A DNA stretch of 64,000 nucleotides. Origin: Hyphomicrobiales bacterium. Lineage in GTDB: Bacteria > Pseudomonadota > Alphaproteobacteria > Rhizobiales > Beijerinckiaceae. Below the pieces are notes generated by a model, which had not been told where the DNA came from, made no database searches, and saw only the letters and a list, made by a program, of their open reading frames with translations. The stretch is from positions 1-64,000 of the forward strand of contig CANGPL010000005.1 in NCBI GenBank assembly GCA_947455725.1. Direction: 5' to 3'. Position numbers and translations under genes: made by a program. This document shows positions 9,577 through 19,771 of the stretch, piece by piece; position 1 is the stretch's first letter; every line of letters starts with the position of its first letter.

Positions 9577-10460
9577 TGGCTATTCTTATCGATGCCAATA
9601 CGAAGGTATTGACGCAGGGTTTCACCGGCAAAACAGGTACGTTTCACTCCGAGCAGGCCATCGCTTATGGAACGAAGATGGTTGGCGGTACGTCGCCCGG
9701 CAAAGGTGGAACGACGCATTTAGGTCTACCTGTTTTCGATACCGTTGCCGAAGCTCGCGATGCAACGGGTGCCGATGCTTCCGTTGTTTATGTTCCACCA
9801 CCAGGTGCGGCTGACGCGATATGCGAAGCCATTCAAGCTGAGATACCGCTCATCGTTTGCATCACCGAAGGCATACCGGTGCTCGACATGGTGCGCGTGA
9901 AGCGCGCTCTATCCGGTTCGAAGTCGCGTCTCATCGGGCCGAACTGCCCAGGCGTGATGACAGCGGGCGAATGCAAGATCGGCATTATGCCGGGCAACAT
10001 CTTCAAACCGGGCAATGTGGGCATTGTCTCGCGCTCCGGCACGCTTACCTACGAAGCCGTGTTCCAGACAACGATGGAAGGCCTCGGACAGACGTCTGCT
10101 GTTGGCATTGGCGGCGACCCAGTAAAGGGCACGGAATTTATCGACATGCTCGAAATGTTTCTTGCCGATCCGAAAACCGAATCAATTGTTATGATCGGCG
10201 AAATCGGTGGTTCGGCAGAAGAAGAAGCCGCGCAATTTCTAATCGATGAGGCCAAGCGCGGCCGCAAGAAGCCCGTTGTTGGCTTTATTGCCGGTCGCAC
10301 GGCCCCTCCCGGTCGTCGAATGGGTCATGCGGGCGCGATTATTTCAGGTGGTAAAGGTGGCGCCGAGGATAAAATTGCTGCGATGGAAGCAGCCGGTATC
10401 CGGGTTTCACCGTCGCCCGCTCGACTTGGTAAAACATTGGTAGAACTGTTGAAGGGCTAA
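9576..10460 (+). CDS. sucD: Succinyl-CoA synthetase, alpha subunit
   Basis: CoA-binding and phosphohistidine subunit (294 aa). The Rossmann-type N-terminus contains [15 protein letters not shown]. The phosphorylated histidine is H251 in [18 protein letters not shown], and GPNCPG marks the CoA ligase fold. The start overlaps the sucC stop (TAATG). The pairing with sucC and the downstream 2-oxoglutarate dehydrogenase genes fits successive TCA-cycle steps. Confidence 0.96.
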   Translation: MAILIDANTKVLTQGFTGKTGTFHSEQAIAYGTKMVGGTSPGKGGTTHLGLPVFDTVAEARDATGADASVVYVPPPGAADAICEAIQAEIPLIVCITEGIPVLDMVRVKRALSGSKSRLIGPNCPGVMTAGECKIGIMPGNIFKPGNVGIVSRSGTLTYEAVFQTTMEGLGQTSAVGIGGDPVKGTEFIDMLEMFLADPKTESIVMIGEIGGSAEEEAAQFLIDEAKRGRKKPVVGFIAGRTAPPGRRMGHAGAIISGGKGGAEDKIAAMEAAGIRVSPSPARLGKTLVELLKG

Positions 10461-10478
10461 GGCTCTAAGGAGTGGATC

Positions 10479-13439
10479 ATGGGACGCCAGGATCAGAACG
10501 AAGCATTTCTAGAAACCTCTTTTCTCTATGGTGGTAATGCGGCCTATATTGAGGAGCTGCAAGGCCGTTATGAAAAAGATCCGGCATCGGTTGATGTCGA
10601 ATGGAGAGCTTTTTTTGATGCACTAAAAGATGATCCCGAATCCGTCCAAAAGTCCGTTAAAGGCGCGTCTTGGAAAAAGCCGAACTGGCCGGTTACGAAG
10701 CGCGATGATCTTATCTCCGCAATGGACGGAAACTGGGCTGATATCGAAAAGGCTGTTGGTGATAAGTTAAAGGGTAAGGCTGACAGCTCTAAAGCTTCGG
10801 TCTCGCAGAGCGATCTACAGCAGGCTACTCGGGATTCGGTTCGTGCATTGATGATGATCCGTGCGTACCGCATGCGTGGTCACCTTCATGCAAATTTGGA
10901 CCCTCTCAATCTTGAGCCCCGCAAGGATCACGAGGAATTACATCCGTCGTCCTATGGTTTTACGGAAGCTGATTGGGACCGTAAAATCTTTATCGATTTC
11001 GTTTTGGGTCTCGAATACGCAACCATTCGCGAAATGCTTGCTCTGCTTCGGCGGACCTATTGCTCGACGATTGGTTGGGAGTTTCTACATATTTCAAATC
11101 CGGCTGAAAAAAGCTGGATTCAGGCACGCATTGAAGGGCCCGATAAAGAAATCGCGTTTACCCGAGAAGGTAAGCGCGCCATCTTGAATAAGCTTGTCGA
11201 AGCAGAGGGCTTCGAAAAATTTATTGATGTAAAATACACTGGCACCAAACGCTTTGGTCTCGATGGTGGCGAATCCATGGTTCCCGCTCTTGAGCAGATC
11301 ATCAAACGGGGCGGTGCACTTGGTGTTCAAGAAATCGTATTTGGTATGGCGCATCGCGGTCGCTTGAATGTGCTTGCCCAGGTTATGGGTAAACCGCATC
11401 GCGCGATTTTCCATGAATTCAAAGGCGGATCATATGCACCCGCTGATGTCGAAGGTTCGGGCGACGTCAAATATCATTTGGGCGCGTCGTCTGATCGCAT
11501 TTTTGACGGCAATAACGTTCATCTCTCACTCACCGCGAACCCGTCGCATCTCGAAATCGTCGATCCTGTCGTACTTGGTAAAGTTCGCGCGAAACAGGAT
11601 CAACTGAATGATACTGCCGAGCGCGTAAAAGTATTGCCCTTGCTCATTCACGGCGATGCTGCCTTTGCTGGACAAGGTGTCGTTGCTGAATGTTTAGGGC
11701 TCTCAGGCCTTAAGGGACATAAGACTGGCGGTTCGATTCACTTCATCATCAATAACCAAATCGGCTTTACGACTTATCCTCGGTTTTCACGTTCCTCGCC
11801 CTATCCTTCCGATGTCGCGAAAATGATCGAGGCACCAATTTTCCATGTTAACGGTGATGACCCTGAAGCGGTCGTTTTCGCCGTGAAAGTGGCCGTCGAA
11901 TTTAGACAGATGTTCCACAAGCCTGTTGTCATCGATATGTTCTGCTATCGGCGCTTTGGTCATAATGAAGGTGATGAACCAAGCTTCACCCAGCCATTGA
12001 TGTATAAAAAAATACGTCAACAACCCACGACGCTTGAAATCTACTCCAAGAAGTTAATTGCCGAAGGTGTCGTTACTGAAGGTGAAGTTGATAAAATGAA
12101 GGCCGACTGGCGTTCGCGCCTTGAGGCTGAGCACGAAGCGGGCCAAGCCTATAAACCAAATAAAGCCGACTGGCTGGACGGTCGCTGGGCAGGGCTTAAG
12201 GCTGTTGCATCGACACAAGACGATGCACGACGCGGTGAAACCGGTGCGCCGCTGCCATTGCTTAAGGAAATTGGGGCGAAGATTACCCAAATTCCTGATG
12301 GCTTTAATGCGCATAAAACGATTCAGCGGTTTTTGGAAAATCGTCGCAAGGCCATCGATACTGGTGAAGGTATTGATTGGGCGACTGGTGAGGCCTTAGC
12401 GTTTGCACTAACGGTGAATGAAGGAACCCGCGTTCGCCTTTCTGGGCAAGATGTTGAGCGTGGAACATTTTCACAACGTCACTCGGTTCTGATCGATCAA
12501 GAGACCGAGCGTCGTTACAAGCCTTTAAGCAATATTCGCGAAGGCCAAGGAAAATATGAAGTTATTAATTCGATGCTCTCCGAGGAAGCCGTACTTGGCT
12601 TCGAGTATGGGTATTCTTTGTCGGAGCCAAACGCGCTGACGCTTTGGGAAGCCCAGTTCGGTGACTTTGCCAATGGTGCGCAAGTCGTTTTTGACCAGTT
12701 TATCTCGTCTGGTGAGCGTAAATGGTTGCGTATGTCGGGTCTCGTTTGCCTTCTACCACATGGCTATGAAGGACAGGGACCTGAGCATTCATCTGCACGC
12801 TTGGAGCGCTTCCTCCAAATGTGCGCCGAAGACAATATGCAGGTTGCAAATTGCACAACGCCTGCAAACTATTTCCATATCTTACGGCGTCAGCTGAATC
12901 GCGATTTCCGTAAGCCACTTATTCTGATGACACCGAAGTCATTGCTTCGTCATAAGCGTGCCGTATCGCGACTTCACGAGATGGCCGAAGGAACCAGCTT
13001 CCATCGCGTCCTTTGGGATGACGCCCAATATCTCAAGGGTGAAAAAATCAAGCTCGTGAAGGATAATAAAATCCGTCGCGTCGTTTTGTGCACGGGTAAG
13101 GTCTATTATGACCTATACGAAGAGCGTGAAAAACGTGGCATTGATGATGTTTATTTGCTTCGCGTAGAACAGCTTTATCCCTTCCCGCTTAAAGCACTTG
13201 TTACCGAACTTTCTCGGTTCAAGAATGCGGATATTGTCTGGTGTCAGGAAGAGCCAAAAAATATGGGCTCTTGGACTTTCGTTGAACCCTATCTTGCTTG
13301 GGTTCTTGAGCAGGCATCGTCAAAGGTAAAGCGTCCACGCTATGCTGGTCGTCCCGCCTCTGCCGCTACTGCTACCGGGCTGATGTCGACGCATCTCGCC
13401 CAGTTAAGCGCTTTCCTCGAAGAGGCTTTTGCCGCGTAA
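10479..13439 (+). CDS. sucA: 2-oxoglutarate dehydrogenase E1 component
   Basis: Thiamine-diphosphate-dependent decarboxylase (986 aa) of the 2-oxoglutarate dehydrogenase complex. The N-terminal FLYGGNAAYIEELQGRY segment is the E2-binding region. HGDAAFAGQGVVAE, followed by INNQIGFTT, is the TPP- and metal-binding motif. The C-terminal transketolase-like domain contains LPHGYEGQGPEHSSARLERF, characteristic of this E1. Start ATG follows a strong SD (AAGGAG). It lies 18 bp after sucD and 32 bp before sucB, so all three subunits of the complex come from one transcript. Confidence 0.97.
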   Translation: MGRQDQNEAFLETSFLYGGNAAYIEELQGRYEKDPASVDVEWRAFFDALKDDPESVQKSVKGASWKKPNWPVTKRDDLISAMDGNWADIEKAVGDKLKGKADSSKASVSQSDLQQATRDSVRALMMIRAYRMRGHLHANLDPLNLEPRKDHEELHPSSYGFTEADWDRKIFIDFVLGLEYATIREMLALLRRTYCSTIGWEFLHISNPAEKSWIQARIEGPDKEIAFTREGKRAILNKLVEAEGFEKFIDVKYTGTKRFGLDGGESMVPALEQIIKRGGALGVQEIVFGMAHRGRLNVLAQVMGKPHRAIFHEFKGGSYAPADVEGSGDVKYHLGASSDRIFDGNNVHLSLTANPSHLEIVDPVVLGKVRAKQDQLNDTAERVKVLPLLIHGDAAFAGQGVVAECLGLSGLKGHKTGGSIHFIINNQIGFTTYPRFSRSSPYPSDVAKMIEAPIFHVNGDDPEAVVFAVKVAVEFRQMFHKPVVIDMFCYRRFGHNEGDEPSFTQPLMYKKIRQQPTTLEIYSKKLIAEGVVTEGEVDKMKADWRSRLEAEHEAGQAYKPNKADWLDGRWAGLKAVASTQDDARRGETGAPLPLLKEIGAKITQIPDGFNAHKTIQRFLENRRKAIDTGEGIDWATGEALAFALTVNEGTRVRLSGQDVERGTFSQRHSVLIDQETERRYKPLSNIREGQGKYEVINSMLSEEAVLGFEYGYSLSEPNALTLWEAQFGDFANGAQVVFDQFISSGERKWLRMSGLVCLLPHGYEGQGPEHSSARLERFLQMCAEDNMQVANCTTPANYFHILRRQLNRDFRKPLILMTPKSLLRHKRAVSRLHEMAEGTSFHRVLWDDAQYLKGEKIKLVKDNKIRRVVLCTGKVYYDLYEEREKRGIDDVYLLRVEQLYPFPLKALVTELSRFKNADIVWCQEEPKNMGSWTFVEPYLAWVLEQASSKVKRPRYAGRPASAATATGLMSTHLAQLSAFLEEAFAA

Positions 13440-13441
13440 AC

Positions 13442-13458
13442 TAATCGTCAGACGATTA
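13442..13458. repeat. 17-bp inverted repeat in the sucA-sucB spacer
   Basis: TAATCGTC-A-GACGATTA is a perfect palindrome with an odd central base and 8-base arms. It occupies half of the 32-bp gap between sucA and sucB, just before the sucB SD. It has no T-tract, so it is not a terminator. It could tune sucB expression relative to sucA or be a protein site; neither can be decided from sequence. Confidence 0.5.
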
Positions 13459-13471
13459 AAGGATCAAACAG

Positions 13472-14674
13472 ATGTCTACAGAAATCCGCGTCCCGACCCT
13501 TGGTGAATCGGTTACCGAAGCTACCATTGGGAAATGGTTCAAAAAGCCGGGAGACGCCGTTAAGGCGGATGAGCCCGTGCTTGAACTTGAAACCGATAAG
13601 GTAACGCTTGAAGTCAATGCACCTGTTGCCGGCGTGTTGGCTGAAATCGTCGCAAAGGATGGTGAAACGGTTGGCGTGGGCGCGCTGCTCGGATCGATTT
13701 CTGCGGGTTCTGGAGCGGTATCGGCCCCTGCTACTCCAGCGGTGCCAACGCCGCCAAAAGTAGCAGCCCCTGCGGTAATTCCTGCGTCTTCAGAGAACGG
13801 ACCAGCCGTTACGCGGCTCGCATCTGAAAGTGGCATTAACCCAGCGGGTGTACAAGCGACGGGTAAAGATGGACGTGTCACTAAGGGCGATATGTTAGCC
13901 GCTATTGCAACAGGAGCAGCGCCTGCTCCCGCGCAGCCCGTGCAAGTTCGTGCGCCTTCTGTTGCGGACGATGCCTCTCGGGAAGAGCGTGTTCGTATGA
14001 CGAAGCTTCGTCAAACGATAGCACGTCGTTTGAAGGATGCACAAAATACAGCGGCCATGCTAACGACCTTCAACGAAGTCGACATGACTGAAGTTATGGC
14101 ACTGCGTAATCGGTACAAAGATGTGTTCGAGAAGAAGCACGGCGCAAAGCTCGGTTTCATGAGCTTCTTTGTGAAAGCTTGTACGCAAGCCCTTAAGGAA
14201 ATTCCTGCTGTTAACGCTGAAATTGATGGCATCGATCTCGTTTATAAAAATTATTATCATGTTGGTATTGCCGTAGGCACCGATAAGGGCCTTGTCGTAC
14301 CGGTTGTGCGTGACGCGGATACGCTGTCGCTCGCATCGATCGAAAAAACGATCGCTGATTTCGGCAAACGCGCTCGTGATGGCCAGTTAAAAATCGACGA
14401 AATGCAAGGTGGTACATTCACCATCACCAATGGCGGTATTTATGGCTCCTTGATGTCAACGCCGATTTTGAACGCGCCGCAATCAGGCATTCTCGGCATG
14501 CACAAAATCCAAGAGCGTCCGCTGGTCATCGGTGGAAAAATTGAAATACGCCCGATGATGTATTTGGCATTGTCTTATGATCATCGGATTGTTGATGGCA
14601 AAGAAGCCGTTACATTTTTAGTACGCGTCAAGGAAGCACTTGAAGATCCCGCACGTCTCGTTCTTGATCTTTGA
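13472..14674 (+). CDS. sucB: Dihydrolipoyllysine succinyltransferase (2-OGDH E2)
   Basis: Core acyltransferase of the 2-oxoglutarate dehydrogenase complex (400 aa). A single lipoyl domain carries K43 in [14 protein letters not shown], the lipoylated lysine. An Ala/Pro-rich linker follows, then the peripheral subunit-binding domain ([20 protein letters not shown], about residues 115-135) and the catalytic domain ending in [17 protein letters not shown], with the active-site His and Asp. SD AAAGGA precedes the ATG. It sits between the E1 and E3 genes. Confidence 0.97.
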   Translation: MSTEIRVPTLGESVTEATIGKWFKKPGDAVKADEPVLELETDKVTLEVNAPVAGVLAEIVAKDGETVGVGALLGSISAGSGAVSAPATPAVPTPPKVAAPAVIPASSENGPAVTRLASESGINPAGVQATGKDGRVTKGDMLAAIATGAAPAPAQPVQVRAPSVADDASREERVRMTKLRQTIARRLKDAQNTAAMLTTFNEVDMTEVMALRNRYKDVFEKKHGAKLGFMSFFVKACTQALKEIPAVNAEIDGIDLVYKNYYHVGIAVGTDKGLVVPVVRDADTLSLASIEKTIADFGKRARDGQLKIDEMQGGTFTITNGGIYGSLMSTPILNAPQSGILGMHKIQERPLVIGGKIEIRPMMYLALSYDHRIVDGKEAVTFLVRVKEALEDPARLVLDL

Positions 14675-14711
14675 TTGATAATGGATTGCTGACACCGGTT
14701 GGAGAAAAATA

Positions 14712-16109
14712 ATGTCCTATGATCTCGTGGTTATCGGTTCTGGACCCGGTGGTTATGTGTGTGCAATCCGTGCGGCTCAATTGGGGCTAAAAACGGCGAT
14801 TGTTGAAAAGCGTTCTACCTTTGGCGGTACATGCCTCAATATTGGCTGCATTCCGTCAAAGGCGTTGCTGCATGCCTCGGAAATGTTTGAAGAGGCTGGT
14901 CATGGGCTGGAAGCGCTAGGGATTAAGGTCGGCGCGCCCAAGCTTGATCTTCCAACCATGATGAAACACAAACAGGATACGGTCGACGCCAATGTTCAAG
15001 GCGTCGCCTTTTTGTTGAAGAAAAACAAAGTCGACAGTTTCATCGGCACAGGTTCGATTGCTGCAGCTGGTAAAGTGCTTGTCACGAAAGCCGACGGATC
15101 AACGGAAACGATTGATACAAAAAACATAGTTGTCGCAACGGGTTCAGATTCTGCGCCACTGCCTGGTGTGACGATTGATGAAAAAACAGTTGTCACGTCG
15201 ACGGGTGCGCTTGAACTCAACAAGGTCCCCGGAAAACTTCTCGTCATTGGCGCTGGAGTCATCGGATTAGAATTAGGATCGGTTTGGGGACGTCTTGGTG
15301 CTGAAGTAACCGTTGTCGAATATCTTGATCGTATACTTCCGGGAATGGATGACGAAGTCGCTAAACAGTTCCAGAGGATCCTTTCAAAGCAAGGCTTTAA
15401 GTTCCATCTTGGCTCGAAAGTGACCAAGGTTGAGCTTGATAAAGCGGGTGCGAAAGTAACTGTCGAACCATCAGCTGGGGGCGGGGCACAAACGCTCGAA
15501 GCGGATATCGTCCTCGTCGCTATTGGACGTCGTCCTTATACGGAAGGGCTTGGTCTTGAAACGGTCGGCGTCACGTTAGAGCGTGGCCGCATCGTCATCG
15601 ATGATCATTTTAAATCAACGGTTCCCGGCATTTATGCTATCGGAGATGTTGTTCGCGGGCCAATGCTGGCGCATAAGGCCGAAGACGAAGGCGTCGCCGT
15701 TGCGGAGATCATCGCAGGCCATGCCGGCCATGTGAATTACGGCGTAATTCCCGGCGTGGTCTATACGCAGCCAGAAATCGCAACGGTCGGCAAAACGGAA
15801 GAAGAATTGAAGGCTGCCAACGTTGCTTACACGGTTGGTAAATTCCCATTCACCGCAAATGGTCGCGCAAGGGCCATGCGGTCGACGGATGGATTTGTGA
15901 AGGTCTTAGCGGATGCCGCGACCGATCGCGTCCTTGGGTGCCACATCATCGGCAAGGGAGCTGGCGATCTTATTCATGAAGTGGCAGTGTTAATGGAATT
16001 TGGCGGATCGTCAGAAGATCTGGCTCGGACCTGCCATGCGCATCCGACGATGTCGGAAGCAGTTAAGGAAGCAGCACTTGGCGTTGAAAAGCGTTCGATT
16101 CATATCTGA
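14712..16109 (+). CDS. lpd: Dihydrolipoyl dehydrogenase (E3)
   Basis: FAD-dependent E3 that reoxidises dihydrolipoamide (465 aa). [17 protein letters not shown] (residues 9-25) binds FAD. The redox disulfide is C41/C46 in [14 protein letters not shown] second GxGxxG ([13 protein letters not shown]) binds [11 protein letters not shown] near the C-terminus supplies the catalytic H444 and E449 from the partner subunit. Last gene of the TCA operon; its position after sucAB indicates the form dedicated to the 2-oxoglutarate dehydrogenase complex, though it may also serve other complexes. Confidence 0.97.
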   Translation: MSYDLVVIGSGPGGYVCAIRAAQLGLKTAIVEKRSTFGGTCLNIGCIPSKALLHASEMFEEAGHGLEALGIKVGAPKLDLPTMMKHKQDTVDANVQGVAFLLKKNKVDSFIGTGSIAAAGKVLVTKADGSTETIDTKNIVVATGSDSAPLPGVTIDEKTVVTSTGALELNKVPGKLLVIGAGVIGLELGSVWGRLGAEVTVVEYLDRILPGMDDEVAKQFQRILSKQGFKFHLGSKVTKVELDKAGAKVTVEPSAGGGAQTLEADIVLVAIGRRPYTEGLGLETVGVTLERGRIVIDDHFKSTVPGIYAIGDVVRGPMLAHKAEDEGVAVAEIIAGHAGHVNYGVIPGVVYTQPEIATVGKTEEELKAANVAYTVGKFPFTANGRARAMRSTDGFVKVLADAATDRVLGCHIIGKGAGDLIHEVAVLMEFGGSSEDLARTCHAHPTMSEAVKEAALGVEKRSIHI

Positions 16110-16207
16110 CGCTTCTTTTTAATCCGATAAGAACGGCATCGGAATCGGGTTTTCGAACATCGCTGGTTTGGCTATGGTTTAATCCCGCCGCGTGTCAGAG
16201 CTTTCCA

Positions 16208-16858
16208 ATGCTTAATTTTGATTTCGTTCCGCCGTTACAGACCATCGCTCTTTTTTCTCTAGCGTCATTGATCTTGGCTCTCACGCCAGGGCCCGACATG
16301 GCTCTATTCTTGGCTAGAACCGTCACAGGGGGACGAAGCGCTGGATTTGCCGCCATGTTTGGCGCATCGACCGGATTGGTCGTCCACGCTCTCTTAGCAG
16401 GGCTTGGGCTATCTGCTTTGTTGGCTGCTTCCGCGACGGCCTTTTTTATTTTGAAAATTGTGGGCGGACTTTATCTGTTATGGCTTGCTTACGGTGCGAT
16501 CCGGCATGGTTCAGCTTTTAGCGTCGATAGCAACGCTATCCCGAGACAAAGCTGGGCAGCAACATTTTTAACCGGTCTTGGGATCAATTTAACGAACCCA
16601 AAAGTCATCGTATTTTTTGTAACTTTTCTTCCGCAATTTATCGATGCAAACGATCCAGCGGCATCGGGTCAGCTCTTATTTTTAGGATTGTTCTTTCTGC
16701 TGATCGGCATCCCGACAAATGCCGTTGTTATCTTAATTGCCGAGCGATTTACCCATTTTATGCAATCGTCTCCGAAAGCGATGCGTATTTTTGATTACGG
16801 ATTTGCAGGCATCGTGACGGCGTTCGCGTTGAAGCTTGTGCTAACACAAGGGCGCTAA
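16208..16858 (+). CDS. LysE/RhtB family amino-acid exporter
   Basis: Six-helix inner-membrane exporter (216 aa) of the LysE/RhtB family. The family signature LALTPGPDMALFLARTVTGG lies near residues 22-41, followed by GASTGLVVHALLAGLG; LGINLTNPKVIVFFVTFLPQF is the second conserved block. Substrates of this family are usually amino acids such as threonine, homoserine, lysine or leucine; the specific one cannot be told. It follows lpd by 98 bp in the same direction but probably has its own expression. Confidence 0.88.
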   Translation: MLNFDFVPPLQTIALFSLASLILALTPGPDMALFLARTVTGGRSAGFAAMFGASTGLVVHALLAGLGLSALLAASATAFFILKIVGGLYLLWLAYGAIRHGSAFSVDSNAIPRQSWAATFLTGLGINLTNPKVIVFFVTFLPQFIDANDPAASGQLLFLGLFFLLIGIPTNAVVILIAERFTHFMQSSPKAMRIFDYGFAGIVTAFALKLVLTQGR

Positions 16859-16872
16859 CGCCGTCGTTAAGA

Positions 16873-17577
16873 TTATTCGACGAGCAGTGAAATGGCGCCA
16901 AGTCCCTCGACATAGGCGCGCATTGTTTGGCCTCGCTCTACTTTTCCAACGCCTTCCGGTGTTCCGGTGAAAATTATGTCTCCGGCTTTGAGTTCGAAAT
17001 AGCGCGAAAGAATCGATATCTGTTCGGACACGGACCAAACCATGTCAGAGAGGTCAGAGGATTGGCGCGGCTCGCTATCAACCGAAACACTAATTTTACC
17101 GCGTGCCGGGTGTCCAACGGAAGAAACCGGATGAATGGGCCCGATTGGTGCAGAAAAATCCGCGCTCTTGCCAACTTCCCATGGGCGCCGGCTGGCTTTG
17201 GCTTCATCTTGCAAATCTCGACGTGTCATATCGAGGCCGACGGCATAACCAAACACATGCGATAATGCGTCTTTTTCTGCGATGTCACGTGCACCTGATT
17301 TGAGGGCGACAACCATTTCAACTTCGTGGTGGTAGTTAGACGTCATGGATGGGTATGGATGTTTAACCGTCTCATTTTCAGGACAGAATTGCAGCGTATC
17401 GGCAGCCTTTTGAAAAAAGAAGGGCGCTTCTCTCGTTGGGTCTCCGCCCATTTCTCGTGCATGCGCCGCATAGTTCCGGCCGATGCAATAGACACGACGT
17501 ACTGGAAAAACACTACTTCCACCTGCAACTGGAATCGCCGCGCGTGGTTCAATACCAATGGCAAATGGGGTGGTCAT
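16873..17577 (-). CDS. Fumarylacetoacetate hydrolase family protein
   Basis: Metal-dependent hydrolase or isomerase of the FAH superfamily (234 aa). Visible features: YCIGRNYAAHAREMG (around residues 30-44), FFFQKAADTL, NYHHEVEMVV containing the metal-binding acidic residues, and the C-terminal FTGTPEGVGKVERGQ. The size and the FxTGTPxGVG ending fit the fumarylpyruvate hydrolase / acylpyruvase subgroup rather than eukaryotic-type FAH. No aromatic-degradation genes are nearby, so the substrate is open. The start has SD AGAGGT about 6 bases upstream. Convergent with the LysE gene and divergent from yciB. Confidence 0.88.
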   Translation of the reverse strand: MTTPFAIGIEPRAAIPVAGGSSVFPVRRVYCIGRNYAAHAREMGGDPTREAPFFFQKAADTLQFCPENETVKHPYPSMTSNYHHEVEMVVALKSGARDIAEKDALSHVFGYAVGLDMTRRDLQDEAKASRRPWEVGKSADFSAPIGPIHPVSSVGHPARGKISVSVDSEPRQSSDLSDMVWSVSEQISILSRYFELKAGDIIFTGTPEGVGKVERGQTMRAYVEGLGAISLLVE

Positions 17578-17692
17578 GGCGTTACCTCTTCAATTATCTT
17601 CTCAATTGGTCCAACATTGGGCTATGTAGCGAACAAGACTGGCCGAGTGGTCGTATGATAGCAAGCCTAGTGATGAACTAATCGGAGAAAAT

Positions 17693-18274
17693 ATGACTGA
17701 GTCAGGCGCTCAAGAACGAAAGAAGCTCACTCCTCTTGTGCGCTTAGCGTTTGATCTTGGGCCATTGGCTGTGTTTTTTGTGGGTTACAGCTTTGGCGAT
17801 TTTTTTGTCGCGACCGCGGCTTTCATGGCAGCGCTTTTTGCTTCAATGGCCGTTTCCTATTTTTTGACGCGGCATTTGCCCATCATGTCAATCGTATCGG
17901 GAATCATTGTTGCCGTGTTCGGCGGATTAACCTTGTTTCTTCATGACGAAACATTTTTTCGCTTAAAACCGACCATCATCTATGTGCTTTTCGGATCTCT
18001 GTTAATCGGTGGCTTGATCCTGGGTAAGCCATTGCTTGCCACCGTGTTAGGCGATGCTGTGAACCTCACTGATGACGGATGGAAAATATTAAGCCTTCGC
18101 TGGGGAATTTTCTTTTTTGTTTTAGCGGCGATGAATGAAATCGTTCGCTTATATTTCCCCGATTATTGGGTTCAATTCAAAGTGTTTGGCGCAACCGCAT
18201 TAACGATTGGCTTTGCCATGCTTCAAACGCCCTTGATGTTGAAATATGAGCAAAAGAACGAAGAGTCCGAATAG
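17693..18274 (+). CDS. yciB: Inner-membrane-spanning protein YciB (septation protein A)
   Basis: Polytopic membrane protein (193 aa) of the YciB/IspZ family, involved in cell-envelope synthesis and intracellular septation in other bacteria. Recognised from KPTIIYVLFGSLLIGGLILG, LRWGIFFFVLAAMNEIVRL and WVQFKVFGATALTIGFAMLQ, all conserved family blocks. SD GGAGA precedes the ATG. It converges with ccmG, whose end lies 8 bp away. Confidence 0.92.
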   Translation: MTESGAQERKKLTPLVRLAFDLGPLAVFFVGYSFGDFFVATAAFMAALFASMAVSYFLTRHLPIMSIVSGIIVAVFGGLTLFLHDETFFRLKPTIIYVLFGSLLIGGLILGKPLLATVLGDAVNLTDDGWKILSLRWGIFFFVLAAMNEIVRLYFPDYWVQFKVFGATALTIGFAMLQTPLMLKYEQKNEESE

Positions 18275-18282
18275 TAATCGAG

Positions 18283-18858
18283 CTAGCTGCTCTTTAGCGC
18301 TTTTTCGATTGCAGCATTGATGGGCCCTTTGATCGCTTCTTCGGTCAGCGGGCCCACATGTTTGTAGATGATCTCGCCATTCCGGTTCACGACAAAACTC
18401 TCCGGTACACCGTAAACGCCCCAATCAATTGCCGCTCGCCCCTCTGTATCCATTCCAATGCCTTCATAGGGGTTGCCAAGCGTTCCAAGAAAACGGCGGG
18501 CATTATCGGGCTGATCTTTATAATTGATGCCCATCAAACGGATCCGTGCATCTTTTGAGAGCTTTAAGAGCAAGGGATGCTCGTCTCGGCAAGGGACACA
18601 CCAAGACGCAAAAATATTGACGATTGTTACGCCGCCCTTGAGATCATCATTAGAAAATCCGGGGATGGCACTACCGCCCAACGTAGCACCGGGTAGGGCG
18701 GGAAGTGAAAATTGCGGTACCGGATGCCCGATCAAGGTCGAGGGCAAAACAGAAACCGGGCCTCGCCAAAGACTATAGAGAAACAGCAACGCCAAAATTC
18801 CAAAAATGCCTGCCGGTAAAAGAAACAGGCTCTTTCCGCTTGGTTTTGATACGCTCAT
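18283..18858 (-). CDS. ccmG: Cytochrome c maturation thiol:disulfide oxidoreductase CcmG/DsbE
   Basis: Membrane-anchored periplasmic thioredoxin-like protein (191 aa) that keeps apocytochrome c or CcmH cysteines reduced for heme ligation. One N-terminal membrane segment (about residues 10-30) precedes the thioredoxin fold with redox pair C87-VP-C90 in FASWCVPCRDEHP. GVYGVPESFVVNRNGEI carries the cis-proline of the fold. The ATG overlaps the ccmD stop by four bases (ATGA), so the ccmC-ccmD-ccmG genes are translationally coupled. Confidence 0.94.
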   Translation of the reverse strand: MSVSKPSGKSLFLLPAGIFGILALLFLYSLWRGPVSVLPSTLIGHPVPQFSLPALPGATLGGSAIPGFSNDDLKGGVTIVNIFASWCVPCRDEHPLLLKLSKDARIRLMGINYKDQPDNARRFLGTLGNPYEGIGMDTEGRAAIDWGVYGVPESFVVNRNGEIIYKHVGPLTEEAIKGPINAAIEKALKSS

Positions 18859-19025
18859 TTCTGCTCGCTCTCTGATCGACGCCGCGTGCCCGATGCTTCA
18901 AGCGCATTCAAAAGGCGAGATTGCTTGTTGTAGTCCATGATGACCCAAAGCAATAAACCTAAAAAGACAAAAGCACCCGCTAGATAGGCTGCAAGGATAA
19001 AACCGATATGCGGATCGTCAAACAT
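18855..19025 (-). CDS. ccmD: Heme exporter protein CcmD
   Basis: A 56-aa single-span membrane protein, easily missed because of its size. It reads MFDDPHIGFILAAYLAGAF at the start, a hydrophobic helix through WVIMDYNK, then a basic and acidic tail. The D-P-H-x-G-F-I-x-A-A-Y pattern is diagnostic of CcmD, which stabilises the CcmC-CcmE heme-handling complex. Its start overlaps the ccmC stop by one base (TAATG) and its stop overlaps the ccmG start, so position and coupling confirm it. Confidence 0.92.
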   Translation of the reverse strand: MFDDPHIGFILAAYLAGAFVFLGLLLWVIMDYNKQSRLLNALEASGTRRRSESEQK

Positions 19026-19765
19026 TAGACGTTCCTCTTCAGATCAATATTAGCCGCTAAGATGCTGAGCGTCCTTACCCGACGACGAAGTATCTCATTC
19101 CGCATGGCTGCAAAGTGGAGCGCCATCATGAGGAGCGTCATGCCCACAGCAACGATTAGCAGCGACCATAGCATCGATTTATCAATCGTAGGGCCACCCA
19201 TGCGAAAGACGCTTGCGGGTTGATGTAACGTATTCCACCAATCGACTGAGAATTTGACGATAGGAAGATTGATTGCGCCCACCAAAGTCATAACGGCCGC
19301 AGCACGGCCGGCCCGCGCTGGGTCCTCATACGCGTTCCATAAGGCAAGGATACCGCAATAAATTAAAAATAGCACCAAAACTGACGTCAATCGCGCATCC
19401 CACACCCACCAGGTTCCCCACATGGGCTTACCCCATAAAGAACCTGTGAGGAGGCACAAGAATGTAAAGGCTGCACCGATTGGGGCGATTGATTTCGCCG
19501 ATGCGTCCGCAAGCGGATGTCGCCACACCAATGTGCCGATCGATGAAAGCGCCATAATCCCGTAGCAGGCCGTCGAAAGCCATGCAGATGGAACGTGTAT
19601 ATACATGATGCGAACCGTTTCACCTTGCTGATAATCGGCGGGTGCGAAAGCGAAAGCCGCATAAAAGCCGATGAGCGCAAGGATTGCTCCGCACGCAGTC
19701 AGCCACGGAATTGCGATCCGTATAAAGGCGAGAAATCGTCCGGGATTAGCAAACGCCAAATTCAT
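19025..19765 (-). CDS. ccmC: Heme transporter CcmC
   Basis: Six-span membrane protein (246 aa) of the heme-handling family that loads heme onto CcmE during cytochrome c maturation. The tryptophan-rich periplasmic WWD motif is WGTWWVWDARLTS, and MYIHVPSAWLS near residue 55 supplies one of the conserved heme-ligand histidines. The C-terminal LHQPASVFRMGG carries the second. ccmA and ccmB, often immediately upstream, are absent; purH ends only 6 bp upstream, so ccmCDG may be read from the purH transcript. Confidence 0.94.
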   Translation of the reverse strand: MNLAFANPGRFLAFIRIAIPWLTACGAILALIGFYAAFAFAPADYQQGETVRIMYIHVPSAWLSTACYGIMALSSIGTLVWRHPLADASAKSIAPIGAAFTFLCLLTGSLWGKPMWGTWWVWDARLTSVLVLFLIYCGILALWNAYEDPARAGRAAAVMTLVGAINLPIVKFSVDWWNTLHQPASVFRMGGPTIDKSMLWSLLIVAVGMTLLMMALHFAAMRNEILRRRVRTLSILAANIDLKRNV

Positions 19766-19771
19766 ATTGCT

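Noticed and set aside
16123-16155. Possible terminator after lpd (TCCGAT/ATCGGA stem then GGGTTTT)
   Set aside because: Only a 6-bp stem with a 9-base loop and a short T-run; too weak to list.
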